DNA of 64,000 nt. Origin: Ectocarpus siliculosus. Lineage: Eukaryota; Sar; Phaeophyceae; Ectocarpales; Ectocarpaceae. The stretch lies in NCBI GenBank assembly GCA_000310025.1, contig FN649739.1:3144700-3208699 (forward strand). Reading direction: 5' to 3'. This document shows positions 25,065 through 36,906 of the stretch, in pieces. The translations under genes and the position numbers were made by a program. The notes below the pieces were generated by a model that made no database searches, was not told where the DNA came from, and was given only the letters and a program-made list of their open reading frames with translations. Positions within the stretch are counted from its first letter, which is position 1, and each line of letters starts with the position of its first letter.

Positions 25065-27903
25065 CTCTCTCTCTTTCTCTCTCAACCTCTGTCTCACGTT
25101 TGAGCTGAATGAGGCGGACATCCTCCTCCACGCCGTCGACCTTATCCACCCAGAGGGGCGGCAGCTGATGGCGGGTCGAAGCCCAGCTCGTGCCCGTGCT
25201 CGCGTCCTGTCCGACACGATACGACACGACCAAAACATAGACAGCACAACACGAGGAAAGTTCCACAACGGACTAGCATCAGAAAACACACGGTACGAAG
25301 GTGCTGTAACTGGCGCTACACGCTCGCGTCCTGTGCAGTGCAAATTCAACACAACACGAAACACACAAGACACCATGGGAGGAAGAGTTCACAAAATGTT
25401 GCACGCCCGCGTTTCAGGACATGGAAAAACTGAAAATCCGACGTCTTCAAAGGCTTCCCTCGGGATCGGGACCATTTTCCCTCTCAGCCCCCTCCTTGGC
25501 TCTTCGTTTCTCTGCGCCCTTTGAGACGATCACGTTCATAACCGCGACGTTCGCTCCTCATCGAGATCGCAAAGCGACACAAGATCAACGTCTGAAGATG
25601 GTTCAGTTGAATGCCGGCGTTTCTGATTATCGTAGGGTAAGAGAACACAGAATGTTCCAAAGCAACGGTCCGCCTGAATGCCGCAATTTCACGTTTATCA
25701 CGAGCAAGGCTCGCAAAGCGATACATATACACATCTCCATGCACGGTGCTTCGAGTTGTAAAAAAAGGCCCCGCACAGCTGTCACAAGGCGAATTTGACA
25801 CGTTTGGAGCGGGCCGAGGCAAGACCGTAGCCGCTCAGCGCTCGGCGACAAGCAATAACGAACGCGCCGCCACTTAAGAACCCTCCATTTTTTCCCCCGA
25901 GACTCGGTCTGATTTTGTCTATCGGGTACTGCTGTACCCCCTCGGCGACTACTGTAAATAGGTTTAAAGTGTAGGCTTTTTGATGTGAGCACTTGTTCTT
26001 ACGGCCAAGTTCTTGGGTTTTGTATGTTGTTAGGCCTATCTTCTCAAGTGTTGAGTTCTTAAGTGGTGGCGCGTTCGGTCATCTCCTGGGAACAGGTCTA
26101 TTACAGCCGCGTCGCATGATCTTGGGATCGCCATGAGGAGGGTCACGATCCACACAAACGCCAAAATAGCACCGACCCAAAAGGAGGCGGAACCGCGAGC
26201 CACACCACACCGGGTAAGAGAATCACTTTCGATTTCGTTGCACGCATGCTGATGCCAAACTTGAGCGCATTGGCGCGGCTCGAAAGATACGAACGCAATT
26301 GGATGCATGCACCGAGAACGCTGTCGCCTCGGCACACGGCTGGCCGTAGCTGAGTCCCAAACCTTCGTCGACAATTTTGGATCGCCAATACTGCTTGCTG
26401 CACACCGACTACTGCTGTGTTGCGAAATAACCCAAGGAATGCTGGCAGGGTGTCGTCCCATGTATTCTGGACGTCGGTCAGTCTTTACAACTACAGCAGT
26501 ACAACATCGGTACGTTTTCCGGACGCATGCACCTGTGTCGTTCCGGAGGAAAGGAAAGCCAGCAGAGGAGTTTACCGCTGGGGAGACGAAATTACGTGAG
26601 GAGTGTTGTGTTTGAGTAAATCAATACTACGAAGTTGTTGTTGTTGTTGTCTTCACATTAAAAACCGTTCCGATCTCTCTCTACCCAGTACCTTCGTATG
26701 TCCGTACTGATCCAACACTCGACGCGGTCGATTCCCGTGGTCACAGGTTAACTTACCCTAAAAAGGTACACTCAAATAAACTGGCCCCGAGGGGTATGTT
26801 GTAGGAAACAACCAAGAGAATTGAGCTTTTGTTGTTCCCAAATCGGGTGGAACGCGGGAGAGCTTCGTTGAAGTGTGTCCTGCGTATACAGTACTCGCCT
26901 CCTGCTCCCTACTCCTACTCCCCCTACTCCGCTCGAGCAAGCCGCAAAAAAAAAAAAATAGGACAAGATGCGGGGGAACCCGAAAAAACGGGCGCGTGCT
27001 TCTGTCATCAGCTAAAGGATTGCGTGTGATGCAGTTGTGCTCGACTCGCCATGCCTGCAATCGTTCCAAGCGCCCCCGTTTCGCTCGCGTAGCCAAGTCC
27101 ACTTACTGGTGTCCTGGGAGACGTACGTACCGTTGGACTCCCACGAGCGAAGCTCGGATTCCTTCTTTTCTTTCGACTGCAACAACCGCCGTCAACCGTC
27201 GTTCCTCCTCCGTGCTTTGATGTCTAGTCTACACCAAGCAAAGATGCAGGGTTCTGTATGTCGCAGTTCTGAAGGCACGACATTGGATTGAGTTGGTAGC
27301 AAGAGAGGCTGCGTGACAAAAAATCTAGCCTTGGCACCGCCACCCTGCCGTCCTTGCGTTTCACCCTCTCTGGTTTTCGTTACCCTTGCATATGGTGGTA
27401 CAGCTGCTACGGTACCTGCTGCTCCCCGCTGTGTGTTGGACTCAGACAGGAACAGACATGCAGAACAAACCTCGGAATCTCTCTGCCCTGTACCGGCACA
27501 CTTGTCACAGATGAGTATTTCGACGAACATTCAGCATCATGGGTGAATGGATAAACACCCCTCCCACTGGATGGGCCGAACATAGCTATCGCGCTCCGCT
27601 CTGCCGACTGGCAACGCTATATAGAAACGCACGATCTCTTCGGAGCAGGCAAGGAAAGAGCACAAACGAACACAAATCGAAAGAACAGCGACAGAGAGCA
27701 GATCAAACCCGACCGCACATCAGCAGCAACAACCAAAATCCTGCTCGCAACAACGAACTTGCAACGCGTCTGTCTCTCACATCCAACAGCCCGCTCTCGC
27801 TGAAAGCATCTCCGGGCCGCTTGCTCTCCGATGCCGAGCCTTCCACCCCATGCTGCAGCACTCGCAACTCGGCAAATCGTCGCGTGAGATCTCGCGTTGC
27901 CAT
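20274..27903 (-). CDS. Syntaxin-16/Tlg2-type Qa-SNARE
   Basis: Exons: 27903-27781, 25206-25098, 24523-24426, 24239-24156, 23687 to 22782 (interrupted by a false assembly gap), 22121-21996, 21129-21029, 20420-20274. The N-terminus MATRDLTRRFAELR matches the Tlg2/syntaxin-16 peptide that binds Vps45-type SM proteins. The next exons read QLPPLWVDKVDGVEEDVRLI, RELSALHTKRLMVTFDESEA and VTALFRRAERQL (Habc helices in family order). The SNARE motif runs from VKSIEDLSTIFKELAVLV through DQGTILDRIDFNMEQ, with the central-layer Gln in DQG, and ends in a tail anchor (CIGILVVLIIIMLGLLVWKH). The role is fusion of endosome-derived vesicles at the trans-Golgi. A poly-C tract in exon 5 encodes prolines; its exact length, and so the frame across it, is not reliable in this assembly. 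Intron 1 is 2.6 kb. Confidence 0.9.
20811..20960 (+). repeat. 85-bp tandem duplication in the last syntaxin intron
   Basis: The block starting GCAGGAACAGCGCCAACACC at 20811 recurs at 20896 with only a few changes (GCAGGAACAGTGCCAACACC). Both copies continue through ACGTGCGCACCT and GCAAGAACAGCGACAT. The surrounding intron is rich in CAA/CAG on the plus strand, that is TTG/CTG on the transcribed sense. Confidence 0.8.
22319..22425 (+). repeat. 53-bp imperfect tandem duplication in a syntaxin intron
   Basis: TCCAACGGGCAGTCTTTCTT at 22321 and TCCAACTGGCAGCTTTTCTT at 22374 start two copies that both continue CAGTGATTG and end in CTAGAACAAT. It lies between the exons at 22782 and 22121. Confidence 0.8.
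23356..23455. other. 100-N assembly gap, probably false, inside the syntaxin gene
   Basis: Exactly 100 N. Left flank 22850-23355 is a homopolymer-corrupted copy of 23547 to about 24052, and right flank 23456-23528 is a corrupted copy of 22757-22832. The junction of good sequence is a run of 15-18 G. The two contig ends therefore overlap instead of leaving missing sequence. Confidence 0.85.
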
Positions 27904-28299
27904 CTCGCAGCAACACCCCAACCGGCCGTGACTATTTCTTCCCTCAACCCTCCCCAGTCAAAGCGCAAACTTCTGTTCGCCGTCGGCGGGTGGTTCCAGC
28001 TCTCCTCTCGTCCAATTGCGTTGGGAATACAACAATGTTTGCGGGTGTATGGGGTAGACGGTAGACAAAGGCGATGCACTGCAGTGCAGTGTGAGGGTGT
28101 GCCCACAAGCGCCCAACAGGTGGGGCACAACAAACAGGACCTTGGAAAAAACAGCACCCTCCCACGTTGAAATCAGGGGCTCCGTGAATGTACGGATTCG
28201 CGCTCAATGCTCCGCCCAACGCTCTCTGTAGCTCTGTTGCTTTGCTCTCCTCTTTTTATCCACCCCCCCGGCGGTGGAGAAGGAAAGCTTGGAGAAAAT
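27904..28299. promoter_or_regulatory. Divergent intergenic region between syntaxin and the MDC1-like gene
   Basis: About 400 bp separate the minus-strand syntaxin ATG (27903) from the plus-strand ATG chosen for the MDC1-like gene (28300). A shared promoter is inferred. An in-frame ATG at 28207 would lengthen the downstream protein by 31 hydrophobic residues and is judged less likely. Confidence 0.4.
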
Positions 28300-31200
28300 A
28301 TGACGCAACATATGGGCATGATGGATTTCAGTGATGAGGAGGAAATGGACGAGGATTCGAGCCCTGTCGTTGGGTATCTTCAAGTGCTGCCTCCCAACGC
28401 CAGGATGCTCAAGGAGATCAAAGACGGTATGCTGCGACGAGAGGCATGTGACCCAATGTGTGCCTCGCGTGTCTCATCAGTAGTGCCTGTGTGCTACTGC
28501 TGTCTCTTGTTAGCTTGCTGACTTCGTGTTGCAGAGAGCGTGGACGGGTACAACCGTTTCTTCTTCTTACCGGTCGTTGTATTTTGATCAGCAAATTCAA
28601 ATTTCTGGTCGTTTTTCTCGATCATCGCCGTCTGCATTCGAGAGAGACAACGAGCAGCAAATGTAGAAGCTGCATAGGCGTTGTCCGAAACGCGGTGAAG
28701 TTCTGTCGGGGGTGATCACCATGGGGGCGTACAGGCGTGCAGTATTCGTGGACAGCCACTTTCCTGGGCTGAAAAGGCCAAACTGGCAGAATTCCAACAT
28801 TAACTGAAACCTGAAATCTCCCGCATCTACTTGTATCCTTCACGCATGGTGCGACTGCTGTACAAGTACAACAATACAACCGTTTTGAGTGCAGGCAGAA
28901 CCTCAGGCTACAGGCTACAGAGCGAAGACCAGAAGCGCAGCCGTGTAGTCTCGAAATGAGGCAGCTCTTTTCCATTGCTTGAAAATATGTGTACACAGCA
29001 ACGTATTAATGCACACCTAGTTTACATGGCAATTCTTCCTGTCATTTTCGGCCGATGGTAGGGGTCTGCAACTCCATGCGTACATACTGGTACATGCATC
29101 GATTCAGACAGCCGTTGCGCTACCCTATGTACGTGCCCATTACTGTACATGCTTTGGCGTATCTTCAGGGGAGACGACCGTGGGTCGAAACGAAGACCAA
29201 GACATCACGGTAGCCGACCCCAGCGTATCCGGCGCCCACGCCGTCATCGAGGTCCTCGAGGTTCCGGGAGGCGGCGGCAAGCGCTTAACCGTTAAGGTGA
29301 TCCATCCGTCCAAAGCAACAGGGGTTGACACAAAGTTTGGGTTGGGTACATGGAGAGTAACAGACCTGTCTGCTTCACTTTTCCAAGCGCCGCCATGAGA
29401 CATAGATTCCTGAAGCTCGACAGCAGTGATCAATAAGTGGCTCGGTACACGAAGGTTTTTTTATTCTCGCTTGACCTAGGTGTACCTGTATTCGATGCAT
29501 GGTACATGCGCTTTTGGACACGTCCAAGCTCACGATATCGACTGTCGTAGTATATCACCCCCGCCCCCCCCCCCCCCGTTGGGAAAATTTCCCTTCGTTG
29601 TCTCCCAAAGCAAAGGGAAAGGGGGGCAATTGCGGCCCGTCACGACAATGGGCCAACCCGCGTTGGCGTACAATTGACTCGAAGACCTTCGTAGCTGTCC
29701 GTCGAATACCTCACTCCCCGAAATTTTGCCCACACCCCCATTCTTTCTTCTCTGGTCGATCGATTTCCCCCCCCGTTTCTTTTTTACTCCTGTGGACAGG
29801 ACCTCCGCAGCACCAACGGCACGTACATTATCGATACTGAAACGGGCGATAAGAAGCGTCTCGCCCCTAAGAAGGCCACGATGCTGCCGGAAGAGGGATG
29901 CCGGATTCAGTTCGGCGGGGCCGCTTGCAAGGTATGACGCGCCTAGCTTTTTGTGCATCCCCAATTTTACACGTAGCACGAGAAAGTAGCCGCCTTTTCA
30001 CCCCGGGAATGGAACGTGTATCTCGAGACAATCTGAAACCGTCTGTCTCACTGCTGCGAGTGTCACATAAGAAATAAGCGATCGTGAGAGACAGATCGGC
30101 ATAGCATTGAAGTGTACCACACGCAAGACCGAGTCTGAGCGACAGACAGACAGACAGACAAATAGACAGACAACCATCGACCACCGCCGCCCGTCATCGT
30201 TTCCATCCCAGGTGGCCATGGGCCCTCTCCCGGAGCCTGGCGCCTTGTCCGAGGAAGAAAAGGACGGTGTTTACGACAACGATACCCAGATTGCCGGGGT
30301 GATCGACTTGGGCAACGACGAAGAAGCAGAAGGAAAGGCCGCCGCGGGTGCTGGTGCTAGGGAGGATGCGGCGGCGGGCGGCAAGAAGAGCGACACCGAG
30401 CCACTGCCGGGGGCGGAGGAAGAGGGAAAGTCGGAAGCCGAGGCGGGAACCCCGCTGGCCGGGACGGATGCATCAGAGCCTGGGCGGGGTGCTGGGGGTG
30501 ACCGGAGCCGGCAAGATCAAGGCGTCGAGGAGACGAAGGGAGAAGGGTGTGGTTCTGATGGCGGGGCGAAGTCAAGGTCGCCCTCACGTGTGCGCTTCGA
30601 AGAAGAGCCTGCGAGTACGAGCGGCGGCGGCGGTGGTGTTGGTAATGGGGCGGGCGATGACGATGCCGAGCAGCCGACGCAAGCCATGGCGCTTGAGATG
30701 CTGGATGACAGCAGCGACAACGACAAAGAGCGGGAGGGGGATGACGCCAAGGCGGCCACAGAGCGAGGTTCTGGGAGTTCCGCCGCCATGGCGCTTGAGC
30801 TCGACAACAGCGAAGGAGGCGAGGGGGAAGAGGGGGCGAACGCTGAGGCAGCAGGAAATAACCAAGAAGATGGTGATGCTGCTGTCCCCGCCGACCTTCG
30901 GGGTGCTACCGAAGAAACCGCTGCTAATGCTGCTTCGCCCGGGGACGGTGGTGGTGCCGATGCGGAGGTTGCCCCCACGGACCCCCCGGCCCACGCGGAC
31001 AGCGACGGCGACACCGCAGACGAAGGTGACGCCGCACTTCTCTTCGAGAAGTTGAACGAAGACGGGGACGGCAAAGGGAAGGCGGGGGTCGCCGGCGCAG
31101 CCGCCACCGCCGCCGGCCCCGCCGGCGAAGAGAACAGCGGGGACGACACCGCCGACGAAGGGGACACCGCTCTCCTCTTCGACGACGACGCCGATGGCGC

Positions 31201-31592
31201 GATGGCGAAGGCCGTCACTGACGCCGGCGGCGGCGGCAGCGACGCTGCTGCTGGTGCGGGCGCAGGCTTGCCGGCGGCCGCCCCGAGGTCGCCGGGCCCC
31301 AGCGCGACGGCGGGGCTTAGCGGGACCCCGATGACGCCGTCCACGCTGCCAGATATCACCGGCAGATCGGTGACCTCCCCCGGAAACGTGTCCGACGTGT
31401 CGACGCAGAGGCAGGAGTCGCCGAGGGCTCCGTTTCGAGGCGGCGAGGAGCATCGGCAGCAGCAAGAACCTGGCGCAGCGGCGGGAGGCCGGCCGCCGCC
31501 TGGTGGGGATTCTCCGGGAGGGGCACGTGAGACCCGGAGGGTGGACGCCGACGACGGCGACGATGCGGGGCCGGCAAAGCGGGAGGAAGGCA

Positions 31593-31641
<49 letters not shown>

Positions 31642-34600
31642 CGGAAGCGAGGTGTCTGGGGCGTTGCTCCCCGCGGAAGACGACCTCGACGGTTTCGAAG
31701 ACGATCTGCTCGACGCCGGGGCGGCGGAGCCGGCGGAGACCGGCGGCGACGGGGACGGCGGTGGTGATGGGGGCGCCGGGGCGGAGGCGGCGATAGCCGA
31801 CGGCGACGTAGATTCAGGCTCGGAGACGGACGCCACCGAGGTTGACACGGATGAAGGCCCTCTCGCCGCTGGGCAGACAGAAAACGTCCCTGACCCCCCC
31901 GCGGTTGAGGAGAACGCCCCCGCCGCCGGCGGCACGGGGAGTAGCAGTTCCGTGGGGGCCCCGCCGGAGCCTGCAGAAGGTACTACCGTAAGCAGCGGGA
32001 GGGCATCGCCCGGTGCCTCCTCGGGGTCAGATGCGAATGTGGGTGGTGTCGATGCCAGCGAAGAGGAGCGCCAGGGGCGTCCGGGGCAACATCCTCCCGC
32101 CCAGGAGGACGCCCGGTCGCCGGGGGGCTCCCTGCTCCGGCGGGTGTCGACGGAAGACTCCATGATGGCCATCGCTAGGGAGCACGCGAGGAGCGAGGCG
32201 CGGGCGGCGGCCATGAATCTGGAGTCAGAGGAGGAGGTGGTGGTGGAGGAGGAGGAGGAGGAGCAGGAGGAGCAGGAGCAGGGTGAAACGGAGGTGGACA
32301 ACGGTACCGGTGAGGCAGCAACCCAAGCCATTCCTGTGCAACTGGAAGAGGACGAAGAGGAGGATGATGAAGAGGAGGAGGAGGAGGAAGCGGGGGACGG
32401 GACGGAGGTTGTAGAGGAGGGCGACTCCCCCCCGCAACAGGACGATTTTTTCACCCCCGATACCTCGGCGTTGTCGCCGAGCAAGGCGCAAGCTGATGGA
32501 AACAAACCGCGGGGTGCACGTGGGGGGGCGGCAGGGGAAGGCGCAGCAGCGGTAGAAGTAGCATTGCCCGAGAAGGAGGAGGAGGAGGAGGAGGACGTTG
32601 AGCCCCCGATGGAGGCGGGTGACGCCGGCGAAGAGGTCGTGGAGGAACCCGCGGGTGGAGAGGAGGACGGGGATCAGGCGGGGACTGATAGTCACAGAGA
32701 GGACCAGCAGCGGGAGCATAGAGGGCCGCCGGGGGGCAAAGAGGAGGAACGGAACCGAGAGAATGTGGTAGCGGAGGAAGACGGAGAGGGAGAGGGAGGG
32801 GGAGAAGGGGAGGGAGCCGACAGAGAGGGCGAAGGAGAGGGAGAGCCAGACGGCAAGGAGGCAGAGCAAGAGGCAGAGGAAGAGAAGGGCACACCCGGGT
32901 CTGCCTCAGCGGCTGCCGCACCCGCACCAACCAGGACGAGCAGGCGGCGGAAACAGGCGCTCAAGGACGACTCGACCTTAGACGCACCAGAAGGCTCAAC
33001 TAGCAAGGGGTTGAAGGAACAGGCAGCAAACAACACTACGCCGCGGGCAGTAGGTAGAAGGGCGGGCACGCGACGAGCCGCTGCGTCTGCGTCACACCCA
33101 GAAGATCTACCAGGGGAAGAACAAGAACCGGCGGCGACGGCGCCAGCGGGACGGCGAGGCCGAGGCGGGAAGAAATCATCCAGCGGTGTCGCGTCGGAAC
33201 CGGCGGCGGTGGCGGCTCCAGAGCAGCAGGCGAACGAGGACTCGTCAAATCGACGCGGCAAGCGGCGAAGAACGGAGGAAGAAGAAAAAGCCCCCTTGTC
33301 GGGAACGGAAGAGACAGCACGGGGGAGGGGGAAGGGTGAGACGGCTGCGTCGACCTCCATCCCGCCGGCGGCGAAGCGCGGGAGGAGATCGTCTCGCGCT
33401 GCGCCTGCGCCTGCGGCCAGTGCGTCCCTTGGGGGCGACGAAGGTAATGACGAGGAGCCCCAAGAGGAGCCGGCGTCCGCGGTGGCGGCGGGGAAGAGGA
33501 CGAGGGGGTGGGGGCGTGCGGCGAAGGAATCGGAGCCCAGCGAGGAGGACACCACTGCCACGCCAAAAGCTACAAGGGGGACAGCAAGAGGCGCTTCGCA
33601 GGCGAGGGCCAAAGGGAAGGGCAAAGCCGTGGCGGTGGCGGGAGTTGGTAAGAAGCGGAAGGCGGGAGAGGACGCCGAGCTGGACGCTGAGGAGAGCGAC
33701 GGTGCAGGGGCCCAAAGTCGGCAGGGGAAGGCGGGGGGGAAGGGCAAGAACAACGCGACGGGTGCGAGAAAACGGAAGGCGGAAGAGGCAGGCGTGCCTT
33801 CTTCTCCACAAGCGGACGGGACCGACGAGGACGATGTCGCGTCTGCGCCGGCGGCGGCGGCGACAACCGCCGGCCGAGGACGGAGAAGGAAGAGCAGCGC
33901 AGCCAAGAACGGGACGGATAGCGAGCCGGCGGCTGTCGCGCCGGTGACGCCTTCGAAGCGCGGCAGGGGCCGTTCCTCAGCGGCGGCGGCAGCGGCAGCG
34001 GCTGCGGCTGCGGAGGAAAAAGAACAAGAAAAACCCACGCCGAGAAGTCCTGCCAAGGCGAGCGGCCGGGGTAGGGGTGCCAAGTCATCTCCGCCAACCC
34101 CGACGGTAGCAAGCCGTTCGCCGAGCGGCGGAGGAGGGGTCGACAGCCAGAGCTCCGGCGATGTGAAGGTGGTGGGCGTGTGCATCTCGTTTGTGGATTT
34201 CTGCTCGCGACGTCTTTTTCGTATTTAATGCTTTGTTTTCTCGTAGTAAAGCACACGGGGAGGGCTTTTTTTTTTTCATCTTGTTCCTCGGCACAGCATT
34301 TTTCCGTGCGTGACTGTGTTTTGTAGTACACTTGTGTCCTTGCCTGTGCGGAGCGATTTCTTATGTACCCGGCATCACCGGCATCCTGTGATGTCGGATG
34401 CCGTGTCGATGTCGCAGCTTGCATTGTCTCTGTCGCCGTACCACGGCAAACAGTCCGGGCGAGTACACAGTCATGTGATAGATTTTTACAGCTCTATTGC
34501 TCCGCTCTCCACCAAAAGACGGTCGAGCTATAGGTACTGTAGGTTTTCTTGTTGTTGTGGATGTGCATGCCTGTGCGGAGATGATGTGATGCTCGGAGAA

Positions 34601-34765
34601 GTATAGCAACTTCTCACCGTCTGTGGTATCTGCCTTCGCTGTGTTTGTTGACTCGTGCCGTGGAAGGTTTGTTTCACCGGCGTGAAGCCCACGCCTAAGG
34701 AGCGGTCGTGCATGAAGAAGCTGGGGGTGTCTGAGGTAGGCGATGCAAACTGCTGCTACAGCTGC

Positions 34766-34809
<44 letters not shown>

Positions 34810-35347
34810 CTGCTGCTGCTGTTGTTGTTGCTGCTGCTGCTGCGCCAAGGTCGACCGGCGGATGAACACACCGATCACCGCCTGCCTCCAATGTTTTCCC
34901 TCCCCTCCCCGCCACACCATGGCTATGCACAACGCCAAATACCGTAAAGCTGGGCTGAGCCCAACTCAACCCGACCCCCCCCCCTGCATTGCCCAACGCC
35001 GCCTAACCAAGGTGGAGTCCGTGCTCGAAGCCACGCATTTAGTCGCCGGGGGAAGCGGGGTCGCGCTAAAACGTACCCCCAAGCTCCTGGCGGGTCTGGG
35101 CCGCTGCCGCTTCGTGGTGGACGTGGAGTGGTTGTATCAAAGCGCCAAGGATGGGAAGCTGCTGGATGGAGTGGAGTACGTCCTCTGTGATGCTGAGGTG
35201 TGTCGTGGGAGTTGTTGTTGTTGTTGTTGCTTCTGCGGTTTTGTTTGGTTTTGACTGTTTTAGCCCCGTGCCGTCGTTTCGATGCCAAGGGTATATGCTT
35301 TTCGTTTTGCACACTTTGTTGACGTTGTTCTTCACTATGGCTGTCAG

Positions 35348-35388
<41 letters not shown>

Positions 35389-36856
35389 TTAGGTCGTTGG
35401 ACTCTTCCCTCACCGTCTTAACAAGATGTTGTCTGCGAGGAACGAAGGCTAGTAATTCTCCCCATGCACTCATTGCAAGCTACACTATACCTGACGAAGA
35501 GGAACTCCGATCGTTCATGGCCCGTACGGACAAACGCTTCTCTTTGGCTTTTGAATCCAGGGCAAAAGGATTCGAACTCCCCTTGTCATCACATGTTTTC
35601 GGTAGTTTTGCTTGTGCTCACGATGTTGGCGTGACTGTTCGGGGAAGCTGAAAACTTTTAGCTTCCCACAAAAGGGACATACGTGACCACCCTAGGCGAC
35701 ACAACCGCTCGATCAGAGGTTTTCCCCCGCACGGAAGTAGTGTTTAACCCTCCTAGTGCTGGAAACCCAAATGGGGACACTTTGGCGACACAACACTAAT
35801 GCCTATTTACCGTACTGTTGTCACCCTAGGCTCCGCTGGTGTGTGCAACGAACGTGAGAACCCTTGGTCTATCATGCTTGGCTGAGGTGGTACGCTGTGT
35901 GATATGCTGAGTGATGCCTCTCCTGGGCCTCTGACTTGCTGTACACATCTCCCAACGCGCGTGCCCCCTAGATCGTAATACTGTACATCGCCTGGTACTG
36001 GAAAACATTGCTGACTTGGCTTCAGTATGAAAAGTGTCCCCACGTGCTCTTTGGGGACACTTTTCATTCTGAAGCCAAGGCACCCTTTGTCTGGCAAGGA
36101 GCTCAGATGCTTTGGAGGGACTGTAGCTCTTCGACCAATGGCTGACAAACGTTTTTTCGACATTTTTTTCCGCGGAGGGACTGGGTACTAGGAGGATTAA
36201 GAACATACGGACCAATCAGAAAAGTGCGGGCACCTTTTCTATCTCTCTCTCGCTCTCTCCCCCTCTCTTTCTTTCTCTCTCTCTCTCGTTCCCCTCTCCC
36301 GGTCTGAAGGTCGGGGAGGGGTGATATGTGTACTCTAAGCCATCAACCCAAGACTCGACTACAAACGTACCGTAGTGCACCAGAGAGACAACCCCCCAAG
36401 GCAGACCAACATGTGGTCGGATGACAATTTTAAGCCGAGTAAACGTTGGGTTGACCTCCTCAAACGGCCCGGGTCGCCTGTCACTGCTGTTGTTTCTAAT
36501 CGCAGGCGGAAAAGAAGTGGGGCTTCAATATGCGGGTGTCCCTGGGACGAAGGCCCGAAGCGGGTCTGCTTGCAGGCCTCTCCGTGCACGTCGACCCATG
36601 CGTGGTGAGTCGAGCGTGCTGCGCTGATATGATCGGTGCTCTGATGGGGTAACGTTGGTTTGGATTGTGGTAAGTGTCGGGGCGGTTTTGGGTGTGGAGA
36701 CAACAAGCGTCAACGAGTTGTAGTCGATCTAGGTATGCTACGATGTCCCCGCTTGATGGTCCGTATTTTCGCAGAAGGCTTCGTTTCTTGAGTTGTGTGT
36801 CGAGAGAGAAAGAATGAGAGACGGTGGGAGAAGAGACATCGAGTGACAGAGAGAGA

Positions 36857-36906
<50 letters not shown>

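Noticed and set aside
30517-34185. Long minus-strand frames (662 and 497 codons) opposite the MDC1-like acidic exon
   Set aside because: They are Ser/Pro/Ala translations of the complement of Glu/Asp/Gly codons and have no domains; the plus frame links FHA to BRCT in phase.
35560-35590. Reverse-strand T-arm-like GAGTTCGAATCC
   Set aside because: No cloverleaf can be completed around it.
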